From an uncultured Lachnospiraceae bacterium (GTDB lineage: Bacteria; Bacillota; Clostridia; Lachnospirales; Lachnospiraceae): DNA of 64,000 nucleotides. Positions 8,448-17,077 of this stretch are shown here, piece after piece. Location of the stretch: positions 310,001-374,000 of the forward strand of contig UQLY01000001.1 in the NCBI GenBank assembly GCA_900542015.1. Direction: 5' to 3'. The position numbers were made by a program, and so were the translations under genes. A model generated the notes under the pieces. It had not been told where the DNA came from. It made no database searches and was given only the letters and a program-made list of their open reading frames with translations. Numbering within the stretch: position 1 is the stretch's first letter; every line of letters starts with the position of its first letter.

Positions 8448-9857
8448 TTATTCTTCCGCGCCGGTCGCCGCACGGGTTGCCGCAACCGCATCATAATCGA
8501 TGAGGTTTCTGTATTTTACGCGGTAAATCCGGTACAGGGACTCGTCAATTCTTTCTTCCGTGATATCTCCGCTTTCTATTGCGTCCAGAATGCCGTTATA
8601 CGCCTTTTTGAAATCTCCCGAGCAAAACAGCATATCCGCGCCCGCTTCAATCGCCATGACCGCCGCATCCGCATGTTTATAGTGCATGATCAAAGAATGG
8701 GTATCCATATAATCCGTTATAATAATGCCGTCGTATTCCAGTTCCCCTCTCAGCATATCCGTTACCACTTCCGACGACAGGCACGCGGGCACGTCTCCAG
8801 TAATGGACCGGTACGCGATCTGGGAAACCATGATAAAATCCGCTCCGCCGTCAACCGCGTCTTCATAAATCGGATAATCCTCTTCTACGATTTCTTCCTT
8901 TGTCCTGGAAGAGGTCGGTCTCGCGCTCTCGGGGCTCTTGGTCACATCTCCGTATCCCGGGAAAAACTTCACGCAGGTATTCACATTCTGATCTTCAATC
9001 CCGCGGACCATGTTTCTGACCATATCCTTTACCTGCACCGGATCGCTGCCAAAGCTTTGCGCCGAGGTATAGCCGCCTTCGGAAATCGCCACGTCCGCCA
9101 ACGGTCCTATCACCGTATTGATTCCGTATTCATTCATCAGATTGCCGATGGCAATTCCCGCCGTATAGGCTCCCGCGTTTTCTCTGGATTCGCCGATTTC
9201 GTTCTGACCGCTGATAACCGCATCCGTCAGCCCCGAAGTGACAAAGACGCTGTCTTCGCCGCCGGTTTCCTCCACGCCGATAAAGATTTCATTGGCGGTA
9301 AAGGATTTGATATTATAAATCATTTCCTTTAACTGTTCGGGACTTTCCATATTGCTTTCCGCCAAAAGCAATCCGCCCACGGGATATTCGTTTAAGGAAG
9401 CGTTTAAGGTGCTGCCTCCCACCGTGACGTCGTTTACGCCCGTCAGTTCCTCAGGCGTAATAAAAAACAGTCCCGCCACCTTCTGTTCAATCGTCATATT
9501 CGCAAGATATCCTGCAATCGTCTCATCAAGGATCGCATCCTTATCCTCCTGCGTCAGTTCCTCAGGCTCCTCCTGCACCGGTTCGTTTGCGGAAACAACG
9601 ATTTCCGGTTCCGGCTCGTTTTCGGATACCACAATCTCCGGTTCCGGCTCCGCTACGGGCTCGGGCTGTACCGCGACCTCCGGCTCTTCTTTCGGCTGTC
9701 TATGTAAAAAGGAATAAACTCCGAATCCCGCGCCGCCTAAAACAACCAGCACAACCAGAATCACGGCGGCTAAAATCGCAAATGCGCGGGTCCTTTCTTT
9801 TTTCCTTCTCAATCTTCTTAATTCTTCTTTGGATAAATTGTATTTGTCGTTTTTCAA
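8448..9857 (-). CDS. Membrane-anchored glycoside hydrolase family 3 (NagZ-like) protein, active site degenerate
   Basis: 469 residues starting at TTG (9857) with GGTGGAGG 9 bases upstream. A basic N-terminus and one membrane helix (about residues 27-50) come first. A Glu/Pro linker with two copies of EPEIVVS follows, then a GH3 N-domain barrel. The NagZ motif KHFPGHGD reads KFFPGYGD here, and the following loop (DVTKSPESARPTSSR) lacks the catalytic His. The nucleophile-like aspartate (IIITDYMDT) remains. It could be a peptidoglycan-binding or sensory relative rather than an active beta-N-acetylhexosaminidase. Confidence 0.8.
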   Translation of the reverse strand: MKNDKYNLSKEELRRLRRKKERTRAFAILAAVILVVLVVLGGAGFGVYSFLHRQPKEEPEVAVQPEPVAEPEPEIVVSENEPEPEIVVSANEPVQEEPEELTQEDKDAILDETIAGYLANMTIEQKVAGLFFITPEELTGVNDVTVGGSTLNASLNEYPVGGLLLAESNMESPEQLKEMIYNIKSFTANEIFIGVEETGGEDSVFVTSGLTDAVISGQNEIGESRENAGAYTAGIAIGNLMNEYGINTVIGPLADVAISEGGYTSAQSFGSDPVQVKDMVRNMVRGIEDQNVNTCVKFFPGYGDVTKSPESARPTSSRTKEEIVEEDYPIYEDAVDGGADFIMVSQIAYRSITGDVPACLSSEVVTDMLRGELEYDGIIITDYMDTHSLIMHYKHADAAVMAIEAGADMLFCSGDFKKAYNGILDAIESGDITEERIDESLYRIYRVKYRNLIDYDAVAATRAATGAEE

Positions 9858-9884
9858 ATTTATCTACCTCCACCTTTATTTTAG

Positions 9885-10178
9885 CACAAAGAAGCAGCGG
9901 GTATCAATCACTTTTGATTCATACCCGCCGCTAATGTGTAGGCTCCAATTTGCCTGCCTCCTTCTGATCTTCTTCTCTTTCCACTTTCTATCATGTACCC
10001 TTGGTACGGTAGCAGGTGTTTCTCCAATTGTTATCTTTGGTACCTTGCTCCTTTTTCTTATGTACTCGATTCAGATCTTGTCTTTAGTTCCTCTTTCTTT
10101 TGTACTTAAAATCATGTGTTAGGTGGACTGTACCTCTCTTTCATTAGGATATCTATATGAAAGTATATCTTAAGTATG
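9885..10178 (-). ncRNA. Candidate small RNA or short-peptide leader
   Basis: A consensus promoter (10184-10212) fires into a purine-rich stretch that ends in a long hairpin (9893-9932) with TGCTTCTTT after it, about 36 bases before the GH3 start. The RNA has repeated GTAC blocks and about six GGA motifs. A weak reading frame (…IEYIRKRSKVPKITIGE...) runs through it but is broken by TGA and has no good ribosome site, so I favour an RNA. It may be a free ~290-nt RNA or an attenuated leader of the GH3 gene. The rest of this intergenic stretch (10213-10460) shows only AT-rich DNA and the plus-strand promoter region of the LUD gene. Confidence 0.4.
9893..9932. repeat. 18-bp inverted repeat, probable terminator
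   Basis: Arms 9893-9910 and 9915-9932 match at 16 of 18 positions around a CTTT loop. It acts as the probable 3' end of the candidate RNA above. The inner edge reads TCA-CTTT-TGA, like the arm ends of the large palindromic family, so it could be an extreme deletion derivative; this is weak. Confidence 0.5.
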
Positions 10179-10183
10179 TCTTA

Positions 10184-10212
10184 ATTATAATGAATAGTCC
10201 GACATTTGTCAA
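10184..10212 (-). promoter_or_regulatory. Consensus sigma-A promoter for the candidate RNA / GH3 gene
   Basis: Minus strand: TTGACA (10207-10212), 17-base spacer, TATAAT (10184-10189). Both boxes are perfect, implying strong transcription starting near 10177. Confidence 0.75.
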
Positions 10213-10460
10213 CACTTTTTCTCAAATTTCTTTCTTTTTTTGTTAATTATTTTATTTTTCGCATTTTAAACAATTTGTATGTCGATTTATTGGTAAATTT
10301 ATACAATCCAAAAACCCTGCGTCGCTCCCATAACAGCTCCGGCAAAGGTTTTTGGTAAAGGCTTTTGATAAATTGAATATATTTTTCATTTTTCCATATC
10401 TTGTGCTATACTTTTGTTAATTACATAAGTCTAATTATATAAGTCCAAGGAGGTATTATG

Positions 10461-11099
10461 ATGTCAGCAAAACAGGACGCTTTTGCGATTACAGCAAAAA
10501 CAATGATCTCTAATCTGGAAAAAAGAAATATGGAAGGCTTTTACTGCCCTACCAAAGAAGAATTGGTCAAAACCATCATGCCCATGCTTGAGAAAGGTTC
10601 GTCCGTCGCATGGGGCGGTTCCGAATCCTTTAAGGAAAGCGGTATGCTTACGGCTTTGGAACAGGACGGCAGCTTTGAGCTGATCGACCGTTTACAGGCG
10701 GCGACTCCCGAAGAACGCCGCAAAGTTTTCGGTCAGACCGCGATGTGCGATTATTTCTTTATGAGCACCAACGCCATTACCTTAAACGGCGAGTTGGTCA
10801 ATATCGACGGAAACGGCAACCGGGTAGCCGCTTTGATCCACGGTCCCCAACATGTTTTCATTATCGCCGGCATGAATAAAGTCGTTAAAGATGTGGAAGA
10901 CGGCGTAAAACGCACCCGCGTTGCGGCTTGCCCGCCAAACGGCGTCCGCCTGAACAAATCCACGCCCTGCGCCACGATCGGTCGATGCGGGGAATGTCTT
11001 TCCGACGAGTGTATGTGCAATCAGTTCGTCATTACCCGCCGCAGCGGACACAAAGGGCGGATCAAAGTATTCCTTGTAGGAGAAGAGCTGGGCTTTTAA
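10461..11099 (+). CDS. LUD domain protein (lactate utilisation / YkgG-like)
   Basis: 212 residues, single LUD domain. Features: KEELVKTIMPMLEKGSSVAWGGSESFKESGM near residue 35-65, the substrate-pocket segment FFMSTNAITLNGELVNIDGNGNRVAALIHGP, and a Cys-containing C-terminus (ATIGRCGECLSDECMCNQFVITR). Family members include LutC, but solitary LUD proteins have no assigned reaction. AAGGAGG precedes two adjacent ATGs (10458, 10461); the second has the better 7-base spacing. It is followed in the same direction by a flavin reductase gene. Confidence 0.88.
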   Translation: MSAKQDAFAITAKTMISNLEKRNMEGFYCPTKEELVKTIMPMLEKGSSVAWGGSESFKESGMLTALEQDGSFELIDRLQAATPEERRKVFGQTAMCDYFFMSTNAITLNGELVNIDGNGNRVAALIHGPQHVFIIAGMNKVVKDVEDGVKRTRVAACPPNGVRLNKSTPCATIGRCGECLSDECMCNQFVITRRSGHKGRIKVFLVGEELGF

Positions 11100-11191
11100 T
11101 GCGGTATGCAGGCAGCAAGGACAAGGAGCACGGGAAGCCATGTATTTCGGGCGCGGAAAAATCAATCCATACAAGAAATGAGGTAAACACA

Positions 11192-11758
11192 ACGAGAAAA
11201 AAACTAAACATAACGGAAGGCATCTTTCCGATGCCTGTTTTGATGGTAGCAACTTACAACGAAGACGGCAGCGTAAACGTCATGAACGCCGCCTGGGGAA
11301 CCATGCAGGAAAGAAACTATGTCGCGCTTAATCTGACAGAAACGCATAAGACTGTAAAGAATATCAAAGCAAGGGGCGCCTTTACCATAGGCATCGCAGA
11401 TGCGGCGCACGTAGTCGAGGCTGACTATTTCGGCGTTGTATCAGGCAACCAGTCCGCTGATAAATTTGAAAACAGCGGACTTACCGCAAGCAAAGCCGAA
11501 ACAGTAGACGCTCCGGTAATCAATGAATTTCCGCTCTGTCTGGAATGCGAATTTATCGAATACCAGGACGGAGCATACGGATGCGGCGTGATCGGTAAAG
11601 TAGTCAATGTCACGGCGGACGAAAGCGTCATGAACGGAAATCAGGTTGATATGACATTGGTAAATGCAATCGCCTTTGATCCATACACACACGGTTACTA
11701 CAAAGTGACGGAAAGAGTCGGCGAAGCATTTAAAGACGGGCTGAAGCTAAAAAAATAA
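11192..11758 (+). CDS. Flavin reductase-like FMN-binding protein with a non-standard start
   Basis: FMN-binding split-barrel protein of about 188 residues: FPMPVLMVATYNEDGSVNVMNAAWG (flavin binding), LTETHKTVKNIKARGAFTIGI, and FPLCLECEFIEYQDG. No ATG, GTG or TTG precedes the conserved first strand in this frame. The best-placed codon is ACG at 11192, 7 bases after GAGGT, where related proteins would have ATG. The first in-frame ATG is 11231, which would remove about 13 residues. Either ACG is used weakly, or a point mutation has damaged the start. Confidence 0.75.
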   Translation, partial: TRKKLNITEGIFPMPVLMVATYNEDGSVNVMNAAWGTMQERNYVALNLTETHKTVKNIKARGAFTIGIADAAHVVEADYFGVVSGNQSADKFENSGLTASKAETVDAPVINEFPLCLECEFIEYQDGAYGCGVIGKVVNVTADESVMNGNQVDMTLVNAIAFDPYTHGYYKVTERVGEAFKDGLKLKK

Positions 11759-11778
11759 CAGAAACTGATATTTACAAA

Positions 11779-11951
11779 TCAAAAAAGGGGTATCGCCTTT
11801 ATAAATTTTTGTATTGATCAAAAGAAACCTTTATAAAACGCCGGTACTTAATCCGCGTATTTTGCGGATTTATGTACCGTTGCGTTTTTGTAGAGCGAAA
11901 GCGTGTTTCTGTGATCAATACAAAAATCTATAAATGCGACACCCTTTTTGA
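11779..11951. repeat. Palindromic element copy A (full length)
   Basis: Arms 11779-11820 and 11912-11951, imperfectly complementary, enclose the conserved ~90-bp core. The core holds an inner hairpin (CGGTAC...GTACCG around ATCCGC/GCGGAT). It fills the space between two converging genes. The core matches copy C with paired changes (AGAAAC/GTTTCT where C has GGAAAC/GTTTCC). Confidence 0.9.
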
Positions 11952-11967
11952 TAAAAACGTCTTTATT

Positions 11968-13287
11968 TTATGCCACCGTATCCACGAAGATCGAATAAAT
12001 CTGTCTGATTGCGGTCTCAAAATCGGATTCTTTGACTCCGATGATAATGTTCAGCTCGGAAGAACCCTGATCGATCATTTTTACGTTGATCCCGGAATGC
12101 GCCAGCGCAGCGAAAATTCTGCCCGCGGTTCCTTTTGCAGCCTTCATGCCTCTTCCCACAACCGCGATCAGGGCAAGATCGGATTCCATTTCAATAGAGT
12201 CCGGCTCCGCCAGCTTATGAATGCCGGCAAGCACTCTCTGTTCCTTTTCCACAAAATCGGACTGATGGACGATAATCGTCATCGTATCGATGCCAGAAGG
12301 CATATGTTCAAAGGAAATTCCGTTTTCTTCAAACACCTGCAGCACCTTCCTGCCGAATCCGATTTCGGAATTCATCATATCCTTTTCAATGTTGATGGCG
12401 CAGAAATCCTTTTTGCCCGCAATTCCCGTAATCGTATAAACAGGCTTCTGGCAAGTGCTTTCTACAATCCACGTGCCCGGGTCCTTCGGCGCGTTGGTAT
12501 TTCTGATATTGATGGGAATACCGGCTTTGCGGACCGGGAAAATCGCGTCCTCATGAAGCACGCTTGCGCCCATATAGGACAGTTCTCTCAACTCCCGATA
12601 GGTAACCGTCTGAATCGGCTTCGGGTTGTCTACAATACGGGGATCGGCAATCAGACAGCCCGAAACGTCGGTCCAGTTTTCATAAATATCCGCTTTGACC
12701 GCTCTTGCCACAATGGAACCCGTAATATCGGAACCGCCCCTGGAAAAGGTCTTGACGCTTCCGTCCTCTTTTGCCCCGAAAAATCCCGGAATAACGGCTC
12801 TTTCCGTCTTTGCAAGCCTTTCCGAAAGTATCTCGTCGGTCTTATCCGCCATAAACTCTCCGTTTTCATTAAAGAAAATAACTTCCACAGGATCGATAAA
12901 TTCATATCCAAGATAGTTCGCCATAATAATGCCGTTTAAATATTCCCCGCGGCTTGCGGCGTAATCGCTTCCCGCTTTCTTTTTAAATTGCTCGGTAATC
13001 TCCGCAAATTCTTTATCCAAAGACAGATCCAGTCCCAAGCCGTCGATGATTTCCTGATAACGCAGCTTGATCTGCGCTAACGCCTTTGTAAAATCATTTC
13101 CCGCTTCGGCATAGGCATAGGTCGCATAAAGCATATCCGTAACCTTCGTGTCCTTGGAGTTGCGCTTTCCCGGTGCGGAAGGCACCACATATTTGCGGTC
13201 CTTATCCGAACGGATGATTTCTCCCACTTTCTGAAACTGTTCGGCGCTCGCCAGAGAGCTGCCGCCAAATTTTACTACCTTTTTCAT
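11968..13287 (-). CDS. lysC: Aspartate kinase
   Basis: Phosphorylates aspartate, the first step toward Lys, Thr and Met. 439 residues: VVKFGGSSLAS at the N-terminus, the catalytic region FSRGGSDITGSIVARAV, and two C-terminal ACT domains (about 300-439, including MIDQGSSELNIIIGV) for feedback by amino acids. It is the last gene of the ACT-hom-apgM-lysC unit and ends just past element A. Confidence 0.95.
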   Translation of the reverse strand: MKKVVKFGGSSLASAEQFQKVGEIIRSDKDRKYVVPSAPGKRNSKDTKVTDMLYATYAYAEAGNDFTKALAQIKLRYQEIIDGLGLDLSLDKEFAEITEQFKKKAGSDYAASRGEYLNGIIMANYLGYEFIDPVEVIFFNENGEFMADKTDEILSERLAKTERAVIPGFFGAKEDGSVKTFSRGGSDITGSIVARAVKADIYENWTDVSGCLIADPRIVDNPKPIQTVTYRELRELSYMGASVLHEDAIFPVRKAGIPINIRNTNAPKDPGTWIVESTCQKPVYTITGIAGKKDFCAINIEKDMMNSEIGFGRKVLQVFEENGISFEHMPSGIDTMTIIVHQSDFVEKEQRVLAGIHKLAEPDSIEMESDLALIAVVGRGMKAAKGTAGRIFAALAHSGINVKMIDQGSSELNIIIGVKESDFETAIRQIYSIFVDTVA

Positions 13288-13327
13288 AACTCTAATCTCC
13301 TCGGTTCCTGCATATTTTTATCAAAAT

Positions 13328-14530
13328 TTATTTTGCAAATAACAGATCAATGATTTCGTGTCCCTGCGCGACATAATTGCCGCTTTCTCTGCCTTCCGCC
13401 TCGTTGTAGTTCCACGTATGGTCTTCCTCCGCCGTGGAATCATATAACAGATAAGGCACCGGATCGGAGGTATGGGTCCTGACGCGGATCGGCGTCGGGT
13501 GGTCCGGCAGGATTAACAGCCTGAAATCCTCGCCCTTTTCCTTTAATTCCTTTACCAGGGGGCCTACGATATAGGTATCGATATTTTCAATCGCCTTTAC
13601 CTTTTTCTCCACACTTCCCTGATGTCCCATTTCATCGGGAGCCTCCACATGGATATAGGCAAAATCAAAGCCGTCTTCGGTCAGCGCCTTTACGGCGGCG
13701 TCTTTTTTGCCGGTATAGTTGGTATTTAATCCGCCGTTAGCCCCGGCTACGTTGATGACCGCCATTCCAGCGCCCACCGCAATACCCTTGAGCAGATCCA
13801 CAGCCGAGATCATCGCGCCTTTTTTATGAGTCTTTTCCTCAAAGTTGCCGACCATGGGTTTCGTGCCTGCGCCCCAGAACCAGCAGCAGTTAGCAGGGTT
13901 TAACCCCTGTTTTTTTCTTTCTATATTTAACGGATGGTCCTTTAAAATCTCGTAGCTTCGTTCCATCATCCTGCGAAGATCCGCTTCCTTCGGAAGGTTC
14001 GGACCGATCTTTTGTCCCAGCACGTCGTGGGGCTGCACCAGATCCACAACCTCGCCATGATCCCAGATCAGACAATGACGGTAACTGGTTCCTACATAAA
14101 ACCGATAGGTCTCGTTTTCCAGTTCCTTTCTCACTGCATTTAACAAAACAGCGCAGTCCTCGGTACTGATCTCTCCCGAGCTGTGATCGATAATCGTCTT
14201 TTCTTCAAAAGGTTCGTCCCCGTCGGATATGGTCACGATGTTACAACGCAGCGCAACGTCCGTATCCTTCATAGGCACGCCGATGCTGAGCGCCTCCAGC
14301 GGAGAACGTCCAGAATAAAAAATCTTCGGATCATATCCCAGCACGGAAAGGTTCGCCGTATCCGATCCGGGCTTCATGCCGTCGGGAATCGTATGCACCA
14401 GACCGATTTCTCCTTTTTTACTGAGTTCGTCCATCGCCGCCGTTTTTGCATATGCAAGGGGCGTTTTGCCCCCCAGGCTTTCAATGGGCTCATCCGCCAT
14501 ACCGTCGCCTAACACTATTACATATTTCAT
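13328..14530 (-). CDS. ApgM-type cofactor-independent phosphoglycerate mutase family; possible homoserine kinase
   Basis: 400 residues of the archaeal-type (COG3635) alkaline-phosphatase superfamily. Metal-binding VLGDGMADEP at the N-terminus, the serine segment PGSDTANLSVLGYDP, and metal ligands in HVEAPDEMGHQG and LPDHPTPI are present. The start overlaps the hom stop by 4 bases and lysC follows, so it sits exactly where homoserine kinase would be. No ThrB-type GHMP kinase is in the window. Members of this family in hom-linked operons have been proposed to phosphorylate homoserine. Plain glycolytic mutase activity cannot be excluded. Confidence 0.85.
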   Translation of the reverse strand: MKYVIVLGDGMADEPIESLGGKTPLAYAKTAAMDELSKKGEIGLVHTIPDGMKPGSDTANLSVLGYDPKIFYSGRSPLEALSIGVPMKDTDVALRCNIVTISDGDEPFEEKTIIDHSSGEISTEDCAVLLNAVRKELENETYRFYVGTSYRHCLIWDHGEVVDLVQPHDVLGQKIGPNLPKEADLRRMMERSYEILKDHPLNIERKKQGLNPANCCWFWGAGTKPMVGNFEEKTHKKGAMISAVDLLKGIAVGAGMAVINVAGANGGLNTNYTGKKDAAVKALTEDGFDFAYIHVEAPDEMGHQGSVEKKVKAIENIDTYIVGPLVKELKEKGEDFRLLILPDHPTPIRVRTHTSDPVPYLLYDSTAEEDHTWNYNEAEGRESGNYVAQGHEIIDLLFAK

Positions 14531-15735
14531 AAGGAAACCTCCACGCGGATCATGCTGATCACATTCAGCGCCGCCGCTTTTTCTTTATATGTCTTCTCCG
14601 TCATAACGGGAGTTACAAACGCCGTTTCATCCGCCTTAACGGGCTCCAGCATCTTTACTTCTCCAAACAATTCCTTGATCTGCGCTTCATCCGTATCCGC
14701 CGCGCGCACAAAGAATTTTCTCTCCGCCTGGTCCATATCGGATAAAGGCAGTTTCTCAGGCTTCCAGTTGCACGCAAGATGAATGCCTTCGTGCATCGCG
14801 CAGTCGATCACGTCGGAAACAACGGCGCTTGCGGTTGGCAGCTTGCCCGCTCCCGCTCCGTAATACATGGTGTCTCCCAAAGTATTTCCCGTTACGAGAA
14901 TCGCATTCATAACGTCGTCCACGCTGTAGAGCGGATTTTCTCTGGTCAGCACAAAGGGCGCAACCATGGCGAAATAGTTTCCGTCCACTTCTTTGCTCAT
15001 GCCAAGCAGCTTGATCGTCGCTTTTAACTGTTTCATATAAGCAAAATCATCCACTGTGATTTTTGTGATGCCTTCTGTATACACGTCCTGATAACATACG
15101 GTCTTTCCGAACGCCAAAGAGGAAAGAATCGCGATTTTGCGGCAGGCGTCGTATCCTTCGATATCCGCTTCGGGATTCGCCTCCGCATAGCCCAGAGCCT
15201 GGGCGTCCTTTAATACCGTGTCAAAATCGGCGCCCTCCTGCTCCATTTTAGTCAGGATGTAGTTGGTAGTACCGTTTAAAATTCCTTTGATCGCCACTAT
15301 TTTTTCAGGAGAAAGAGAAGTCCTAAGCGGTCTGATAATCGGAATGCCGCCGCCGCAGCTTGCCTCAAACAGGTAGTTGCAATTATTAGCCTTTGCTAAC
15401 TCCAGTAATTCGGTACCGTATTCCGCTACCAGCGCCTTATTGGAGGTGCAGACGCTTTTCCCTTTGGATAAAGCCGTTTTGGTAAACGCGTATGCCGCGC
15501 CGGTTCCCCCCATCGCCTCGCAGACGATATCGATCTCCGGATCGTTCATAATCACGTCCACGTCGTGGACAATCATGCTTTCATAGGGATCTCCCTGAAA
15601 ATCCCGTAAATCCAGGATATATTTCACGTCGATTTCCTTTCCCGCCCTTTGATTGATCAGCTCCTGATTTGTTTTGATTACTTCTACAATACCGCTTCCT
15701 ACCGTGCCGTATCCTAAGACTGCTACTTTTGCCAT
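14527..15735 (-). CDS. hom: Homoserine dehydrogenase
   Basis: Reduces aspartate semialdehyde to homoserine. 402 residues: NAD(P) site VAVLGYGTVGSGIVEVI, substrate segment GGGIPIIRPLRTSL...ILNGTTNYILTKM, and catalytic Asp/Lys region EADIEGYDACRKIAILSSLAFG. The C-terminal ~90 residues have an ACT-like pattern (RKFFVRAADTDEAQIKELFG). It starts 4 bases after the ACT-protein stop and overlaps apgM. Confidence 0.95.
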   Translation of the reverse strand: MAKVAVLGYGTVGSGIVEVIKTNQELINQRAGKEIDVKYILDLRDFQGDPYESMIVHDVDVIMNDPEIDIVCEAMGGTGAAYAFTKTALSKGKSVCTSNKALVAEYGTELLELAKANNCNYLFEASCGGGIPIIRPLRTSLSPEKIVAIKGILNGTTNYILTKMEQEGADFDTVLKDAQALGYAEANPEADIEGYDACRKIAILSSLAFGKTVCYQDVYTEGITKITVDDFAYMKQLKATIKLLGMSKEVDGNYFAMVAPFVLTRENPLYSVDDVMNAILVTGNTLGDTMYYGAGAGKLPTASAVVSDVIDCAMHEGIHLACNWKPEKLPLSDMDQAERKFFVRAADTDEAQIKELFGEVKMLEPVKADETAFVTPVMTEKTYKEKAAALNVISMIRVEVSL

Positions 15736-15739
15736 TTCT

Positions 15740-16183
15740 CTACTCCTTAGCTATTATTTTTACGTAATGTACACCTTTTTGCGCTTCCATCCGCTCGATC
15801 ATCCCCGACAAATCTCCCGTATCGGCAAGGATCTGAATGCTGACAGACAATGACGCCACCCCGTTGATGGGAATGCTTTGATGGATGGTCAGAATGTTGG
15901 CTCCGTATTCCGCCACAATCTTTAACATATCCGATAAAAGCCCCGGTCTGTCGTCCATCTGGAAGGTCATCGTAATCGTTGTCCCTTCCGTATTATCATG
16001 GAAAGGAAAAATATCATCCTTATATTTATAGAAGGAACTGCGGCTGATGCCGACCCGTTCCGTCGCTTCCTGTACGGACGTCACTCTTTCCGTTTCAATC
16101 ATGCGCTTCGCTTCGGCAACCTTTAAAAGCACCTCCGGCAAAGCCTTTTGTCTGACCACAAAATATTTCGGTGTTTCTGACAT
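15740..16183 (-). CDS. ACT domain regulatory protein (PheB/UPF0735 type)
   Basis: 147 residues from the ATG at 16183, preceded by GGAGG at 8 bases. It has an N-terminal helical/HTH-like part (LLKVAEAKRMIETERVTSVQEATERVGISRSSFYKYKD) and a C-terminal ACT domain (MTFQMDDRPGLLSDMLKIVAEYGANILTIHQ). As first gene of the operon with hom, it may sense an amino acid (Thr or Phe class) and tune the pathway. The mechanism is not established. Confidence 0.88.
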   Translation of the reverse strand: MSETPKYFVVRQKALPEVLLKVAEAKRMIETERVTSVQEATERVGISRSSFYKYKDDIFPFHDNTEGTTITMTFQMDDRPGLLSDMLKIVAEYGANILTIHQSIPINGVASLSVSIQILADTGDLSGMIERMEAQKGVHYVKIIAKE

Positions 16184-16273
16184 GAAAAACGCCTCCTGCA
16201 AATATCCCGCTTCCACCGCGGACATTTCCGCGTTTGTTTTTCTGCCGCGGACAACTGTTTGCCACCGAGGGAT

Positions 16274-16302
16274 ATTCTAGCACAATAGACAAATCTATGC
16301 AA
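16274..16302 (-). promoter_or_regulatory. Promoter of the ACT-hom-apgM-lysC operon
   Basis: Minus strand TTGCAT (16297-16302), 17 bases, TAGAAT (16274-16279), about 90 bases before the ACT gene start. The surrounding gene-free stretch 16184-16598 otherwise holds palindromic element F and no recognisable gene. Confidence 0.6.
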
Positions 16303-16341
16303 GTGGTTCTGTGGAAATTTGCGGAAAAACCGGGAGGCGCC

Positions 16342-16409
16342 GCAGTAAGAAAACGGGCGGATATCACGGAAACACGCCTTCCTTTGATATCCGCCCGTTT
16401 TCTTACTGC
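16342..16409. repeat. Palindromic element copy F (short form)
   Basis: Perfect 25-bp arms (16342-16366 and 16385-16409), unrelated in sequence to those of copies A-C, end in TCA and TGA around an 18-base remnant of the core that begins CGGAAACACGCC and ends TTCCTT. It is an internally deleted member of the family. Confidence 0.85.
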
Positions 16410-16598
16410 TGTATTCCTTCCGCATACCCAAGCAATTCATCTTCCCGCTCCTCGGTATCCTCTATCTGTCACTATAATTCCGGCGGCGGATATCAATTGT
16501 AATTTAGCTTATTCCTATGGCAAATTGGGAGTTGTTATTTATAAGCGTGATTTACATGTATGGTTTGGACGAGTGAAAAACCCTCAATTTCCATGAAA

Positions 16599-16991
16599 TT
16601 ATACTTCAGGATTTCTTGGATTTTTTTCTGGCAGCTGCTTATATTTCAGCGGAAACTGAGGATAGGACTGCTTTGTATAATATTCGTGAAAGGTGCAAAT
16701 CCCAGGTCGTGTTCCATCATTTGCATCGAAATAATATAATCCTTTATCAGAAAAGTCCCGCGCACATTGTTCCGCACCTTTGCTTTGAGGAAACATCAAC
16801 ACACTGCTTGTCATTTTTTTGAGCATATCAAAATAATCAACCAGTTTATCAGCCCTTTCTCGATTTTCACAAACAAACTCCGGTAAATTTCCCGCTCCTC
16901 CGCTACAGAATACAGCGATATTACCTTTTCTATCAACACCATACCATTCCATATCCATATGTTCACATTCACCAGCAGGTATTCTTGACAT
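16599..16991 (-). CDS. Hypothetical small protein
   Basis: 130 residues from the ATG at 16991 (GGAGAGGT upstream). Soluble, with CEHMDMEWYGVDRKGNIAVFCSGGAGNLPEFV at the N-terminus and a C-terminus rich in Lys/Pro/Tyr. The 'D-x-x-G-N-I-A-V-F' opening resembles SMI1/immunity-type small proteins, but I cannot assign a family. It lies in an AT-rich run of small accessory genes. Confidence 0.6.
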   Translation of the reverse strand: MSRIPAGECEHMDMEWYGVDRKGNIAVFCSGGAGNLPEFVCENRERADKLVDYFDMLKKMTSSVLMFPQSKGAEQCARDFSDKGLYYFDANDGTRPGICTFHEYYTKQSYPQFPLKYKQLPEKNPRNPEV

Positions 16992-17077
16992 AGTTACCTC
17001 TCCTACCAATTCCGATTGGGTTTTTTAAAAATCTAAGGGATTTAATAACTGTTATACTTTGTTATCATAATTTGATT

